Shown: in pieces, positions 1 to 11,228 of the stretch
How the letters are laid out: each line of letters begins with the position of its first letter
Numbering within the stretch: the stretch's first letter is position 1
NCBI GenBank assembly: GCA_949358305.1
Contig: OX442321.1
Location: 3,809,605 to 3,869,604, forward strand
Direction of reading: 5' to 3'
Source of the DNA: Strigamia acuminata
Taxonomy: Eukaryota > Arthropoda > Chilopoda > Geophilomorpha > Linotaeniidae
Length of the DNA stretch: 60,000 bases
Program-made: the position numbers and the translations under genes
The notes under the pieces: generated by a model
Told to the model about the DNA's origin: nothing
Seen by the model: the letters and a program-made list of their open reading frames with translations, nothing else
The model's database searches: none

Positions 1-19
1 GAGATTTTACCTAGAGTAA

Positions 20-135
20 AGTGATGTGGTATCAAAAAAAGTGGTATGGTATCAAAAACCAAGGTGTTATTGTAGCAAAACAAGTTGTATAGTAGCAAAA
101 CACGTGGTATCGGTCCAAAAAAAGTGGTTAGACTC
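20..135. repeat. Degenerate tandem repeat, about 20-bp unit
   Basis: Five or so diverged units of the form (a)GTGGTAT..TCAAAAA or AGTTGTATAGTAGCAAAAC follow each other with a spacing of roughly 20 bp. The open frame across them is a by-product of the repeat. No gene is visible. Confidence 0.5.
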
Positions 136-2475
136 CTTTTATTGTCGGGCTCGTATAATTGAAAAAACGGATTCATATTTGACAAACAATAGTACTGTGA
201 GCGCATTTCACAATACATTTTACCAAATGAGTTGGCAACGTGTAATCCATTCTTAAACAGGAACAATCGACCTGGTAGGTGCCAAACCAAGCATAGCGAA
301 ACCTACTTTTCTGCTGATCTTCAGCTAGCAAGCACAAAGCATGCAAGCAAGAAAACAAGAAAAAAAAACAAGTGAAAACAACAACACACGCAAGCAAGCT
401 TGTCGCTTCCACTATGTAAGGATGTACTGTGCTACACCAGCCAATCAAAATCGATCACTAACTCTATCTGTCATTCCAAGTGGCATCCATTTTGTTTGAA
501 TCTGCAATTCAATGTGTCAAATGTCACATGTTATCCTACCAGCAAGGATTTTCTTATCGTGTATCGACAAAAGTTTGGCTTTTGGAACTTCCAGGAATCT
601 ATCGTTCTTCTGCCACAAGAAAGCTTTAATACATGTGTAGGAACTACAGTTGAGACACCTAAAGAATATGAAGTACTAAACCAAACTTTTCCAATACAAA
701 AAAGAAACCAAGCACCATTAAGAGTTAGGACAACGTTGTGGTGGTTTTGAGTATAAATTCAACAGCAATATCGCTATACGCAATTAACCCGCAGAAGGAC
801 AACCCTATACCATTTTGGGGACAACAAACACTCTTCTTGAATAGGAAAACTTTTTTTGGGTTTACTATAATTATCTGAAAATTTCTGACTTTGTTCACAC
901 AACAATAACGTTTGTTTCAAAAAAAATTTTGAGTGTTCTGTACGTTATTTATTTATTTATTCACCCTTTAAAATTTTGCCCTTTAGAAATCCAAGCTTAA
1001 ATTTAAGTTGGCTTCTCCCAATCTTATAAAAGCGCTTTTACTTGTACTTAGTGCTTCCAATTTTTACCAACAGACGTTGTATGGCGCTAGTAGTCCAACG
1101 CAAGTGATTTTGTTATGATTACGATTCCATTTTTATCACATATTTATCAATAATTAATTTTTTAGGCAGTTTTGTTACCCATTAGATCGACAATCTGCTT
1201 TGAATGCTTCGATCCCAACATATTCTGGTGTTGACGCTGCCATGCTTGTTCTAACAACAGTAGCGCCAAGTGCGACAATTTGTCACACTATCCTAACAGC
1301 GCTTAAGCTACGGGCCTTCCGGATTTAATTATTTTGTCCATTGTGGGCACCAAAGCGTCGTCTTTGCAGATTGTCCTTCTGAGGGTTAAGACGTTCGACT
1401 AAACCTTGTTGTCGATTTCCGATAGTCGAATATTTGGGAACACCGCTCACAAATGATTTAATTTGTAGATGCTGGACTAGTGTTAATTGATACTCAAGTG
1501 TTCCTGACCTTTAAGCCAGAGCTGTGCCCTTTAGTGACAATAAGTGAAAGTGCAAACAGCTTTTGAAACAGTTGTTAATGCCAGTCATAAAACTAATCCA
1601 TACATAATTAATTCATTGTGGATAAGAGGTAAGGTTGTACATCACCTCCTTTTATATGTGCCATGACATTTTCATTGCTCCAGTTTAATTATCAAGTGAA
1701 AAGTTGAACTCCAAAAATTACATCATACAAATTACAACTTGTCTCAACTTCATCAAACTCTGGGAGAAAAAATGGCTTCAATGCCTGCAGGGCTGTACCT
1801 GCAATGCAGGAAAGCAAGCCCAATTCCAGCCAAAAAAAGCCCACTCACATAATATATAGAAGAAGAAAAAATATCAGCTAGTAGACTTAAATTGGAATTG
1901 GTTTAAAAGTTGAATAGAATTTCATTTCCACATTTGTAAATTGATTCATTTGACAATCAGGTACTAATGATGAAAATTTTCTCATCTCTGCAGCAAATAT
2001 AAATGCAAATGAAATGTAAATGAAATGCACGCAACCGTCTATTTTGTGGTTGCAAGTGGCAAATTGGGTCATTCTGATTTGTTCTTATAACTTTTGATTA
2101 AAATGTGTCATGTGTTAATTGATAAGAGCATCTCCAATCATTTAAGCTAAAATTACTCCTGGGAAGCTTTTTTTAGACTGATATTTACTCAGTTTTGGGT
2201 TTAATGGGGACGTGGGTTTATGTAACAGGATATTTCTCAAATTACCAATCAATATTAAAAGGGGGATGGTTGACGTGTAAGTGCACTGAGCTGTTTTTCA
2301 CCAGGGGGGCAGCACTGCAGCACTCGTCGTAGCAGCAATTACATGAAATTAATGTCACCCTAGTCTGATGATGAGCTAGGATGGAGCTTGTGCTTGGCGA
2401 GAGTTATTTATAAACCCTTTCGTGCACATGATGATTCGTTGTGCATCGCACTAAAACCCGCTTTTTACGATAATT
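136..2475. other. Intergenic stretch, no gene recognised
   Basis: AT-rich DNA with short chance open frames and no splice-bounded coding blocks. Around 722-757 a segment (GGACAACGTTGT followed by a GGTTTTGAGTATAAA-like tail) resembles the outer terminal repeat of the element at 21273-22095 and is probably an old fragment of it. Nothing else could be assigned. Confidence 0.4.
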
Positions 2476-2484
2476 AATAGAAAT

Positions 2485-2555
2485 ATTTATATATATTATA
2501 TTATATTATTATATTATATTATATTATATTATATTATATTATGTTATTATATATT

Positions 2556-2619
<64 letters not shown>

Positions 2620-2630
2620 ATAATAATAAT
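2485..2630. repeat. TATTA/TA microsatellite
   Basis: A run of TATTA-type pentamers passes into a pure (TA)n tract of about 50 bp and then into AATAAT. It is simple-sequence DNA that is easily melted. Confidence 0.9.
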
Positions 2631-2639
2631 TTAAAAAAA

Positions 2640-3540
2640 AAGTATATACGGTATATATATGCTTTTTTTTAAAAATTTGTTTTGGGTTTTAAAAATGTGA
2701 ATTTTTATTTTTAGCTACTGTGAAAATCAAATTTTTTTTTAAATATTATTATTGTTTTTTTGGGTGGAAATGATTAAGTGCAGCAATAAAATGGATTCGT
2801 GTGAATGAATGTCAGGTTTTCTATGGTCATAATTTGATTAATTTTTATTCGCGGGTAATATTAAATGGGAAAGGGATAGTAATTCATGTTAATTTTGTTG
2901 ATTTTTTTTCCACTTCTTTTTAAAGGTGGATGGTTTGTTCAGGTTAATTGAGTATTTTTTTTTTTTTGGTCATAAATTGTTATTTTTAATTATTTTTTTA
3001 AAATACGAGCTTGGATAAGTTGATTGGGCGTGCCAAATCCAATAATGACTCTACACATTAACATTGAAGGCAAGTTTCAAGTTTATTTGTGAAGAAACTT
3101 TCTAATCATTAAAGGTACAGACCAATTGTCAATTCATTAAAGAAATTAAAACCATTTTTTTTAAATCTTACAAAATAAGTCGACTTAACAAATTTTTATT
3201 CCTAATTGCGCAAAAAAAAGTCAAGATGGTAAAAAGTTTAATTTTGTCTTCGTTTAAATATTTTCAGTAGCTGCATTCAAAAATTAAAATATTTTGTGTT
3301 TTACTTCAATTTTAAAACAAAAGTGACGTCGCCTTTTCCCTATGCTTAGCATGGGAAAAGCGACAATTTTTTGGCCGGAATTGTAGCTGTAACCCAAATG
3401 ACGTCACCGATGATGTCATAAATAAGTAATACATGTTGCCAGCTTTATAAAATAGTTAGAATTCTCACATGCAAAATTTAAACTTAAAATACAAATAAAC
3501 TAAAATCGATAAAACACAAGTACTTTTATTTTTGAATGCT
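2640..3540. other. Very AT-rich intergenic DNA
   Basis: Long T and A tracts and no coding evidence. At 3327-3430 there is a block with GACGTC and TGATGTCATAAATAA motifs. A related block with TCATCGATGACGTCATTTATAA lies at 6438-6475, which suggests two copies of one unidentified dispersed repeat. Confidence 0.4.
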
Positions 3541-3542
3541 TT

Positions 3543-3835
3543 TCTTGAGTTTCAGCCATCTTTTTTTTTTGAGTTTCAGCCATCTTGATTATATTGAGTT
3601 TCAGTCATCTTGATTTTCTTGAGTTTCAGCCATCTTGATTTTCTTGAGTTTCAGCCATCTTGATTTTTTGAGTTTCAGCCATCTTGATTTTCTTGAGTTT
3701 CAGCCATCTTGATTTTTTGAGTTTCAGCCATCTTGATTTTTTGAGTTTCAGCCATCTTGATTTCTTTGAGTTTCAGCCATCTTGATTTTTTGAGTTTCAG
3801 CCATCTAGATTTTTTGAGTTTCAGCCATCTTGTGG
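3543..3835. repeat. Tandem repeat, 24-26-bp unit
   Basis: About twelve head-to-tail copies of a unit containing GAGTTTCAGCCATCTTGATT, separated by a T-rich linker of varying length (TTTTTT to TTTTCTT). The copies are close to identical, with occasional single changes such as CATCTAGAT. The period is not a whole number of helical turns, unlike many other arrays here. Confidence 0.95.
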
Positions 3836-3839
3836 TTTT

Positions 3840-4585
3840 ACCATGTGGTTTTACGAATCTTTATATTTTTTATTTGCCTTTTGGTTATAATTCATTTATT
3901 TTTTTGTAAAAAATATTAACTTTTCAATTTCAAATTAACATTTGCTACTAGAACTTTAGATCTCACTATTTGCATTGAGAAATATACAGTATAATCAGAT
4001 TTGACAATTGTCTGCTTTTCGCAAACCACCATCGAAGAACCCACATAATGATTAAGACAATCGCCGCATACTGTGCGGATAGCCAAAAGGTTTCTCGCTG
4101 TCAAGATGGCGAAAGAGCAGTATATTGTCAAGACAAGAAAAATATTTTTTTAAGAAGTGGTCACAGATCAATAGATATAAGTGCAAAGGCATACAGGGAA
4201 CAACATGTGCCAAAGATGGCAAGGAATGACACACGTGAGGACATAATACGTCTGAGGATCTCCCAGCGGTGGCACATTTCATAGGAAAGGGTTGTGCTTT
4301 ACTTCTCTGGTTATTGCAGTGAACTCTCGCCACTAGTCATCAATTGGGGTTACACAATTGCTGTCAACTTCATTTGCCAATGCTCCCAAACTGCTCTCAA
4401 GTGCTCACAATTTCCCTCACTTGTAGCGTGCAAGTTGTGATCTTCAATTGGTCGAGTTCAGCTTGTTATTGACAGTTGATCTTCCATGATTTCCTTACAC
4501 ACATTATGTTTACGGCTTTTTCCCACACTTGGTTTGTGCCATATCACCCAACATGGTCCTCACTCCTATTGGTTCAAATTCAGAT
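3840..4585. other. Intergenic stretch, nothing recognised
   Basis: Mixed-composition DNA with overlapping short open frames on both strands around 3916-4333. None has convincing codon structure, splice sites or a recognisable protein motif. Confidence 0.4.
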
Positions 4586-4587
4586 TC

Positions 4588-4621
4588 GAATTAGGTTAGG
4601 TTAGGTTAGGTTAGGTTAGGT
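4588..4621 (+). repeat. Interstitial arthropod telomere repeat (TTAGG)6
   Basis: Six uninterrupted TTAGG pentamers. TTAGG is the ancestral telomere unit of arthropods, so this short internal block supports an arthropod source. Such blocks usually mark old break repair or a transposed telomere sequence. Confidence 0.85.
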
Positions 4622-4661
4622 CTAAAAACTCGCAAGGCACGGTACAAAAATGAGTGCGAAA

Positions 4662-4850
4662 GGGGCGTTGATCAGAGATCTGCATTGGGCACCCGTACCC
4701 GTACCCGTACGGTTTTTACGCCAATGCACATCTCTGGCACACGTGATCGCGTTCGGGTACGGGTAGGGTAGGGTAGAGAATTTTTTTTGGAGACGGGTAA
4801 CGGACGGGTAACGGGTAAGGATTTTACGCCAATGCAGATCTCTGGCGTTG
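4662..4850. repeat. Small foldback block with G-rich hexamer arrays
   Basis: A 16-bp arm (CAGAGATCTGCATTGG) near 4669 returns inverted near 4830 (CCAATGCAGATCTCTG). Between the arms are short arrays of ACCCGT on one side and of GGGTAC, GGGTA and ACGGGTA on the other. ACGCCAATGCA occurs as a direct repeat at about 4718 and 4826. The layout of inverted ends with inverted short-repeat arrays is shared with the larger foldback elements in this window. No target duplication was identified. Confidence 0.6.
4755..4773 (+). other. Candidate G-quadruplex
   Basis: GGGTACGGGTAGGGTAGGG has four G3 tracts with loops of two or three bases. It fits the usual intramolecular quadruplex pattern and lies inside the foldback block. 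Confidence 0.6.
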
Positions 4851-4859
4851 ATCGCTTTT

Positions 4860-7070
4860 AAATGTCTGGCGATCGGTAATGGGCTGATGATCAGTAGTGA
4901 TGATGTGGAAAAAAATATATGTGTCCCGCAGAAAAATGAAGTAAGCGCCATCCGTCGTCGCAATGATGCAACTTTTTGCGGACAAATGGCGGCGATGACA
5001 ACATTAACAGTCATCAAAGAACAACGGCACTGCCATTTGCCCGCAAAATGACGTCATTTTGTTTCTTTTCGGTTGTGGATGGCTCCACGATCACAAGTGC
5101 CAGAGGACATTGTTGTAAGTGTGAATTGATTGCTTGTTAGTGTGGAACCAGCCACCTTTTAGCACCTGCAATAAAAAATATTGACCGTTAGCTTTGTTGA
5201 ATCTAGGACGATTAACTGCAGAAAACAATCCAATCTGGTAATTGTGGCGCCAATGCAACAAAAACAGCTGATACAGCAGACAAAGTGTTCAAATCAACAA
5301 TGGGTAAGTGGGAAATGTCTGCAGAACATTGTAATATTTCAACAACAGATGGCAGATTAGAAACCTTGCAGTTTATCATCTTCCTTTGTTGAACAAACAT
5401 TGTTTTCCTTCAACTAATGAAGTGTTTGTATAATTGTTGCAATTTGGTATTCTCCTCTATTCCTTATTTATTCAGAAATGAACCATGTGGCTCATCTTCT
5501 GTTATTCCAATGCTAATTGCATTTTTAGTTGTTCGCTTAAGCAAACATTGTCCCAATGTAAGAATACACTCCGGGCTTTTTTGGATATTAAAATTGCAAT
5601 GTCTCTGCCCCTTGTCCTGTTTCCATTAGAACATGGTTAGAAAAGCACAGGTTTCTGGATATTAGCAGCAATAATAACATGATGAAATAATAAGTTGCAC
5701 ACATTACTCTAAGTCTCTAACCTCAGTCAATATCGCATAGCTTTTAATTAAATGAAAGCGGTGCAGCAACAGCAATGCTATCCTAGACTTTCTCTTGGGG
5801 ATAGCAGCAACTGCCTTTAAGCCAGTGGAAAGCAGGAAAACAAATAAAGCTTAGTTTACTCTGCTTTTTGTCTTTCTTTGTTGCTTAAATCTTGTTTTGC
5901 AAGAAAAAGATGGTTTGCACTCTTTGCAGCCAGTTTTTGATTGAAGTACAGCAAAAAAAAATCTATTGTTGGTGAGACAGAGTTTTATCTTGTCTTTTGA
6001 AAAGTGCTTGCATGTCTTTCACTTAAGTTTGGTTCCATCTTTGTTGTCAAGCTTTCTCAAAGAACACTCTAACAAGGTTCATGGTTCAGCTCAGCGAACG
6101 ACGGTGGGAGAAAAATGTAACAGCATTTTCTTTGCTTTTGATTTGTTATGTTAAGAAATCTTGACAGATAAAGAATTTCAGATTGGAAGGATTTCTGAAT
6201 AAAGTGTTTTTTTTTTGGGTATCAATGTCAGGGATTTTGAGGTAAAGGGGTGCTTTCATTCAGTCGGAGATCCCATTGAAGCATTAAAGGTCACGGGAAG
6301 AGAAATGAAAAATGTCTCTGATGTCTTTAAAATGGCATTAAACTTACGCAATAATTAAGTTTTAGTGGTTTTACGTGATCAAATAGTGTTTTTACCATTT
6401 GAAAAAGGAAACCATTTTGTGCAATGCATTGTGGGATTTTATGTCATCGATGACGTCATTTATAAACACACAATACGTTCATTGTTTCTCAAAAACACTG
6501 TTACCGCACATTTTACTCATTTGTTATCACGATATTGTCGATGACGTATAAATAACGCCACCTAGTGACACTATTTATAAACTTTTGAAAATCGTAATGG
6601 CGGAGCAATTACTGCTCGGTATGAAGTTTAACGGTACTTTTATACAATATATCGTAAGTTGAACAGTTAAAAATGTTACTTAACCTTTTTTAAGGTTATT
6701 TTAAAGAGATCGGAGAGATTTTTCATTTCTTTTTCTATGAACCTTTAATGAGAAATTAGTTAGGTATTGTCTAACAAATATAAAGAATAATGAAATGCAG
6801 TGGAATTTTGCATTCATTTGAAATGGATGAAACTGTTTAAAGCGATGTTAAATCGATTTAACTAGTGGAATTCAATTTAAAGTAGTGGCAAGCACTCTTA
6901 AAACTGTGTGTAAAACAAGGTCCCAAGAGGCTTACCATTATGAAAAAGTGCACCTTTGGTGACCACATGTACTTTTTAGGTACATCGGTGCTATTTTTAG
7001 GTTTGTAATGTGAAGATTACAATGTTTTATAGGTGTAACAATAAAAGAAAATGCTGTACTAAGGTGCAAA
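4860..7070. other. Intergenic stretch, no gene recognised
   Basis: No splice-bounded coding block and no recognisable protein on either strand. It contains the GACGTCATTTATAA-type block (6438-6475) related to the one near 3400, and a CTCF-like site listed separately. The remainder is AT-rich and featureless as far as I can see. Confidence 0.4.
6554..6570 (-). promoter_or_regulatory. CTCF-like motif (weak)
   Basis: The reverse strand reads TGTCACTAGGTGGCGTT, close to the conserved CTCF core (CCASYAGRKGGCRS) with two mismatches. This is a motif match only. Confidence 0.3.
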
Positions 7071-7074
7071 AATA

Positions 7075-7530
7075 AAGTTTAGATACAAAAATCTAATTTT
7101 TAGGTACAAAAATGAAATTTTTAAGTACAAAAATGAAATTTTTAAGTACAAAAATGAAATTTTTAGGTACAAAAATGAAATTTTTGGTACAAAAATGAAA
7201 TTTTTGGTACAAAAATGAAATTTTTGGTACAAAAATGAAATTTTTGGTACAAAAATGAAATTTTTGGTACAAAAATGAAATTTTTGGTACAAAAATGAAA
7301 TTTTTGGTACAAAAATGAAATTTTTGGTACAAAAATGAAATTTTTGGTACAAAAATGAAATTTTTGGTACAAAAATGAAATTTTTGGTACAAAAATGAAA
7401 TTTTTAGGTACAAATATGTCATTTTTTATGTACAAAAATGTAATTTTCAGGTACAAATATGTAATTTTCAAGTACAAAAATATAATGTTTATGTGCAAAA
7501 ATTTAATTTTTAAGTGCAAAATGCAATCTT
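7075..7530. repeat. Tandem repeat, 20-bp unit with A- and T-tracts
   Basis: About eleven near-identical copies of GTACAAAAATGAAATTTTTG (7175-7405) are flanked by diverged copies that carry an extra A (TTTTTAGGTAC). Each unit holds one A5 and one T5 tract about 9-10 bp apart. Long open frames in several reading frames are a by-product of the repetition, not genes. Confidence 0.97.
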
Positions 7531-7632
7531 CAGATGCAAAATTCAAAATGCTATTTTTAGCCTCCGTGTTGGATTTTTACTGGAGGTATGGCTCCAGAGC
7601 CACAGACACCTAAAGCAGATCTTGCCATCCAA

Positions 7633-8002
7633 GGGTTTCATAAATGACACGCTGAAGTGATTATCACATGACCTATGCGGACCAATCACATGAATAATCG
7701 CTTCAGCGCTTCAGTGCTTATTTATAATCGTCTGAAAAGGAGTTTTTAGTGCTGAACAGTGCTTAAACTAAGGAAAAACATCTGGTGTAAATATTAAAAA
7801 AAAAATTAAAATAAAAAATTAATTAATTTAAAAAAAAATAAATAAATAACAAAAACAAATTTTAAAAAAAATAAAAAATAAAATAAAAGTCATGTGACAT
7901 ACAGAATTAACACTTGCACCTAGTGTGGGTCCTCAATAATGCAGTCAGTGTGATTATCTGAACAATCACTTCAGCGCCTTCAGTGTGTCATTTATGAAAC
8001 CA
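7633..8002. mobile_element. MITE-like inverted-repeat element
   Basis: The left end reads GGTTTCATAAATGACAC then GCTGAAGTGATTATCACATG. The right end is its inverted counterpart (CAATCACTTCAGCG through GTGTCATTTATGAAACC). The arms are about 40 bp and imperfect, and the interior of about 290 bp is A-rich and non-coding. I could not identify a target-site duplication, so the superfamily is open. Confidence 0.7.
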
Positions 8003-8347
8003 TTTAATCTCTTTACTGCACTTGGGATAATTTTTGAATTTCCTGTGGGAGGCTCCATTTTGAAATGCCTTTAGGGGCCCCGTTCTTGGTTCCTCTGCTA
8101 AAGTGATGTTACATTATTGATTTGAAACTTGAAACGATAGTTGTCTCAATGACAGTGCCAATGACCGTATCCATACTTAGAATCGATTTAGCCTACCTAG
8201 TGCTACAAATTCTTTCACATTCAACAAAATTGTGGCTTGTCGATGACACGATTGCATTTTTTCCTACATTGAAACGCCTTTACTTCGTCTTCAACTCTAT
8301 AACCCTGGAAAAGAATATCTAGCAAATAATATCATTGAAATTTTTTT

Positions 8348-8488
8348 GAGATTTTACGAGATCTCGTGAGATTTTGCGAGATTTTACGAGATCTCGTGAG
8401 ATTTTGCGAGATTTCGTGAGATTTTGCGAGATTTCGTGAGATTTTGCGAGATTTCGTGAGATTTTGCGAGATTTTACGAGATCTCGTG
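8348..8488. repeat. Decamer tandem array, left part
   Basis: Fourteen exact 10-bp units: GAGATTTTGC, GAGATTTTAC, GAGATTTCGT and GAGATCTCGT in mixed order. The period is close to one helical turn. The array is interrupted by the MITE at 8489-8789 and resumes at 8790 in the correct 10-bp phase. Confidence 0.95.
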
Positions 8489-8789
8489 CACAGATTAGAA
8501 GAATACACAGATGCGACACTTCCCTTGTTTTCCTTTGTTCTCTGCGTGATCGGCCGCCAAGCGGGAAGGTATTTAACTACACATTTAAAATCAAAATTCG
8601 TTGTTTACAACCCTCAGATTTTTTTTTAATGGTAATAAATAAATTTAAAAATTCAAAATTAACCTGTTGTTACATATTATCCTAATTAAAAAAATAAAAA
8701 TCATAAATATTTAGCATTTTAACACCGTTTTCCTTCGGTAACGCATGAGAACAAAGGATTGTCGCATCTGTGTATTCTTCTAATCTGTG
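8489..8789. mobile_element. 301-bp MITE with perfect 30-bp TIRs and 8-bp TSD (hAT-like)
   Basis: The 30-bp terminal repeats at 8489-8518 and 8760-8789 are perfect inverted copies, starting CACAGATTAGAAGAATACAC. Both sides carry ATCTCGTG (8481-8488 and 8790-8797). Removing the element and one ATCTCGTG restores the 10-bp phase of the decamer array exactly, which fixes the insertion point and the target duplication. An 8-bp duplication and ends starting near CAG are typical of hAT elements; that assignment is inference. The interior encodes nothing recognisable, so the element is non-autonomous. Confidence 0.9.
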
Positions 8790-8866
8790 ATCTCGTGAGA
8801 TTTTGCGAGGTTTTACGAGATCTCGTGAGATTTTGCGAGATTTTACGAGATCTCGTGAGATTTAGC
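8790..8866. repeat. Decamer tandem array, right part
   Basis: Continuation of the 8348-8488 array on the far side of the inserted MITE: eight decamers of the same types, in the same orientation and phase. Confidence 0.9.
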
Positions 8867-8869
8867 CGC

Positions 8870-9780
8870 ACTGTATTCTGGGATGACAACTGGTAACAAA
8901 CATGCTTAGTTGGCAAGCAATGCATGGCACATGATTGCTGCATCCAATCAGCGCACAGAATACTGAATCAATAGGAAATAACACACGGATACGTGTCCAT
9001 GTTATTCTTGGTTCGCGTTAAATGTGTGTGTGTGCACTTAAAGGGATGCACAGTTTGAATTTAGCATCAATATAGCAGATGGGTCAACTGCAGGAGGAAT
9101 TAACAGCTTGCATGCTATGTTGTCTTTACTACCTAGTTATTATCTTTAGTTCCTCAATTAAAAATGCCTCTTGACATAGAAGCCGTTGCTTGTGAATAAA
9201 ATATGTTTGTTTGATATATGAGTTATGGACACAAATGAGATAGGGAAACACAACATTGACTGATGATACTTTTTCTAACATATCTTCTAGCATCTCATAT
9301 ATTATTGGTGGGGAGAGCGAAGAGAAAATATAGAGCGAACAAAACTGGAACGTAAAGAAGCAAAATTTGAAAAACTTTTGATTGGATGCTTCGCTCAAGT
9401 CATGAGACCCACCCTTGGCGAGATAAAGGCAAAAAGGAGAATGAACCATTTTTTTCTATGGGGAATAGACTAATTAATCCTTAAGCCAAGATTCATGTGA
9501 GTGATATTGCTTCGGTAAACTTTGCTGACTGAGACTAATGACTGGCAGTCATTCTTGGCTGCTAACACAAGAGTTCCAACTTGCCGAACGCTGGGAAAAT
9601 TTTGAGATGGTCAAGAAAATGAGGATTTTCCTCAAAGAAACTAAGCCGTTAGCTACCGTAATGGCAAAAAGCAATCTTTAAAGACACGTCTTTCCCTTCA
9701 AACGACTTGTGTTGTTTCTATGTTGACTTTTGAATTGGATCTAACCACTCTTTACGACTTTGCTCGTTTCTAGGTGTTCT
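8870..9780. other. Intergenic stretch, nothing recognised
   Basis: Ordinary AT-rich DNA. The 106-codon minus-strand frame at 9129-9449 shows no domain, splice context or family resemblance that I recognise. Confidence 0.4.
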
Positions 9781-10699
9781 ATTTTTTCCGGGATGGACTA
9801 AACGTCAGGTGTCAGGTGTCAGGCGTCAGGCGTCAGGCCCCTATTTATTCGGGACTAACCCTCAGGCGTCAGGCGTCAGGCGTCTGATTCGCTTTTTTCA
9901 CAAAACTAAACGTCAGGTGTCAGGCGTTGGGTGTCAGGTGTCAGGTCCCTGACTATTCCGGACTGTCAGGTGTCAGGCCCCTGACCTTTTTCAAACTTTT
10001 AGGCGTCAGGCGTCAGGTGTCCGCAATGAAAATGATTTTTTAAGATATTTACCAATTCTTAACCAATTTTGTTGCTTGAATATTCATTTGATTTTATGTA
10101 ACTGTAAAAATGTTTTGCCATTTAAATTAGCACTTATCAGAAGTAAATTAATTATTTTACTTGTGATAAATCTTAATTTAAATATATAACAAAAATAATT
10201 AATTTACTTCTGATAAGTGCTAATTTAAATGGCAAAACATTTTTACAGTTACATAAAATCAAATGAATATTCAAGCAACAAAATTGGTTAAGAATTGGTA
10301 AATATCTTAAAAAATCATTTTCATTGCGGACACCTGACGCCTGACGCCTAAAAGTTTGAAAAAAGTCAGGGGCCTGACACCTGACAGTCCGGAATAGTCA
10401 GGGACCTGACACCTGACACCCAACGCCTGACACCTGACGTTTAGTTTTGGTGGGAATGGAGATTTAGACGCCTGACACCTGACAGTCCGGAATAGTCAGA
10501 CGCCTGACGCCTGACAGTCCGGAATAGTCAGGGACCTGACACCTGACACCCGACGCCTGACGCCTGACGTTTAGTTTTGTGAAAAAAGCGAATCAGACGC
10601 CTGACGCCTGACGCCTGAGGGTTAGTCCCGAATAAATAGGGGCCTGACACCTGATGCCTGACACCTGACACCTGACGTTTAGTCTATCCCATTTTTTCC
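9781..10699. mobile_element. Complete foldback (FB-type) transposon with exact 9-bp TSD
   Basis: The element spans 9790-10690 and is flanked on both sides by ATTTTTTCC (9781-9789 and 10691-10699), a 9-bp target duplication. Its ends are GGGATGGACTAAACGTCAGG and the inverted GGGATAGACTAAACGTCAGG. The left arm (9790-10155) and right arm (10196-10690) are nearly perfect inverted copies around a loop of about 40 bp (10156-10195). The right arm carries about 130 bp of extra repeat units. The arms are arrays of heptamers GTCAGGC/GTCAGGT, interrupted by shared unique blocks, then about 140 bp of unique sequence next to the loop. There is no coding capacity. Long arms of short direct repeats and a 9-bp duplication match Drosophila FB elements, which are linked to the MULE group; that homology is inference from structure. 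Confidence 0.92.
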
Positions 10700-10801
10700 A
10701 CAGTAGACTTAAGGGATGGAGTGTTCTGCAATCGGAAAATCTGGATATCAGGCTGTGAGAACAAATTTAGTACCGGGAAATCTGGATATTAGGCTGTGGG
10801 T

Positions 10802-11228
10802 GTCACCGGGTGTCACCCAGAAAGACAATTTTAGTAGGTTTTTTCAAAAATTTTGTAGGAAAATATTTTTAGTAAATTATGTTTTTTGACTAATTAAGCC
10901 ATGCTCTACCACTTTCTAATTGGAAATTTTGCTCTAACCTGATTGGTTTAGAAGTTAGCAAGTGAATGACCTTGAAAATGACCTTTGAGGTCAAATTTAA
11001 GGATGCCATCAGATTCGCAATGAATGATTTCCCATATGATTTTATCTTCAGTTTTTTGATATCTTAAGTATTTTGGAAATTTCTTGGGGAGGTTCACACT
11101 TTTGGGACACCCTGTATATAGGGGGGTGACACCTGGCCGGGATTGAAAAAAAATGTTTATTTTAACTGTTTTCGAGGGTGACACCATCGATATCCGCCCC
11201 GGGTGTCACCCATGCTAGCTACGCCACT
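10802..11228. mobile_element. Inserted element inside the 45-bp repeat
   Basis: The repeat unit is interrupted at GGCTGTGGG, which recurs at the far side after CTACGCCACTGG, giving a probable duplication of about 9 bp. Both ends carry GGTGTCACC-type words (GGTGTCACCGGGTGTCACC on the left; GGGTGTCACCC then GCTAGCTACGCCACTG on the right). The right end read in reverse (CAGTGGCGTAGCTAGC) is a terminal sequence often seen at arthropod transposon ends. Inside, 10935-11120 carries a second repeat ending in the reverse of TATACAGGGTGTCCCAAAAG. Confidence 0.6.
10935..11125 (-). mobile_element. Fragment of the TACAGGGTG repeat family
   Basis: On the minus strand this starts TATACAGGGTGTCCCAAAAG and continues to a GACCTCAAAGGTCATTTTCAAG-like block. 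The window end (59821-60000) has the same order on the plus strand: TACAGGGTGAACAAAAAGT, then CAAGGTCATTTGAAAATTAT. The two are therefore copies of one dispersed repeat in opposite orientation. Confidence 0.6.

Noticed and set aside
400-750. 116-codon + frame near the left edge
   Set aside because: No recognisable domain; its end overlaps a fragment of a MITE terminal repeat, so it is most likely chance.
3543-3835. CRISPR-like repeat array
   Set aside because: The units abut with only T-rich linkers and no unique spacers, and the DNA is eukaryotic.
7059-7546. Long open frames on the minus strand with repeating peptide
   Set aside because: They are translations of a 20-bp array, open in several frames at once, with no unique protein sequence.
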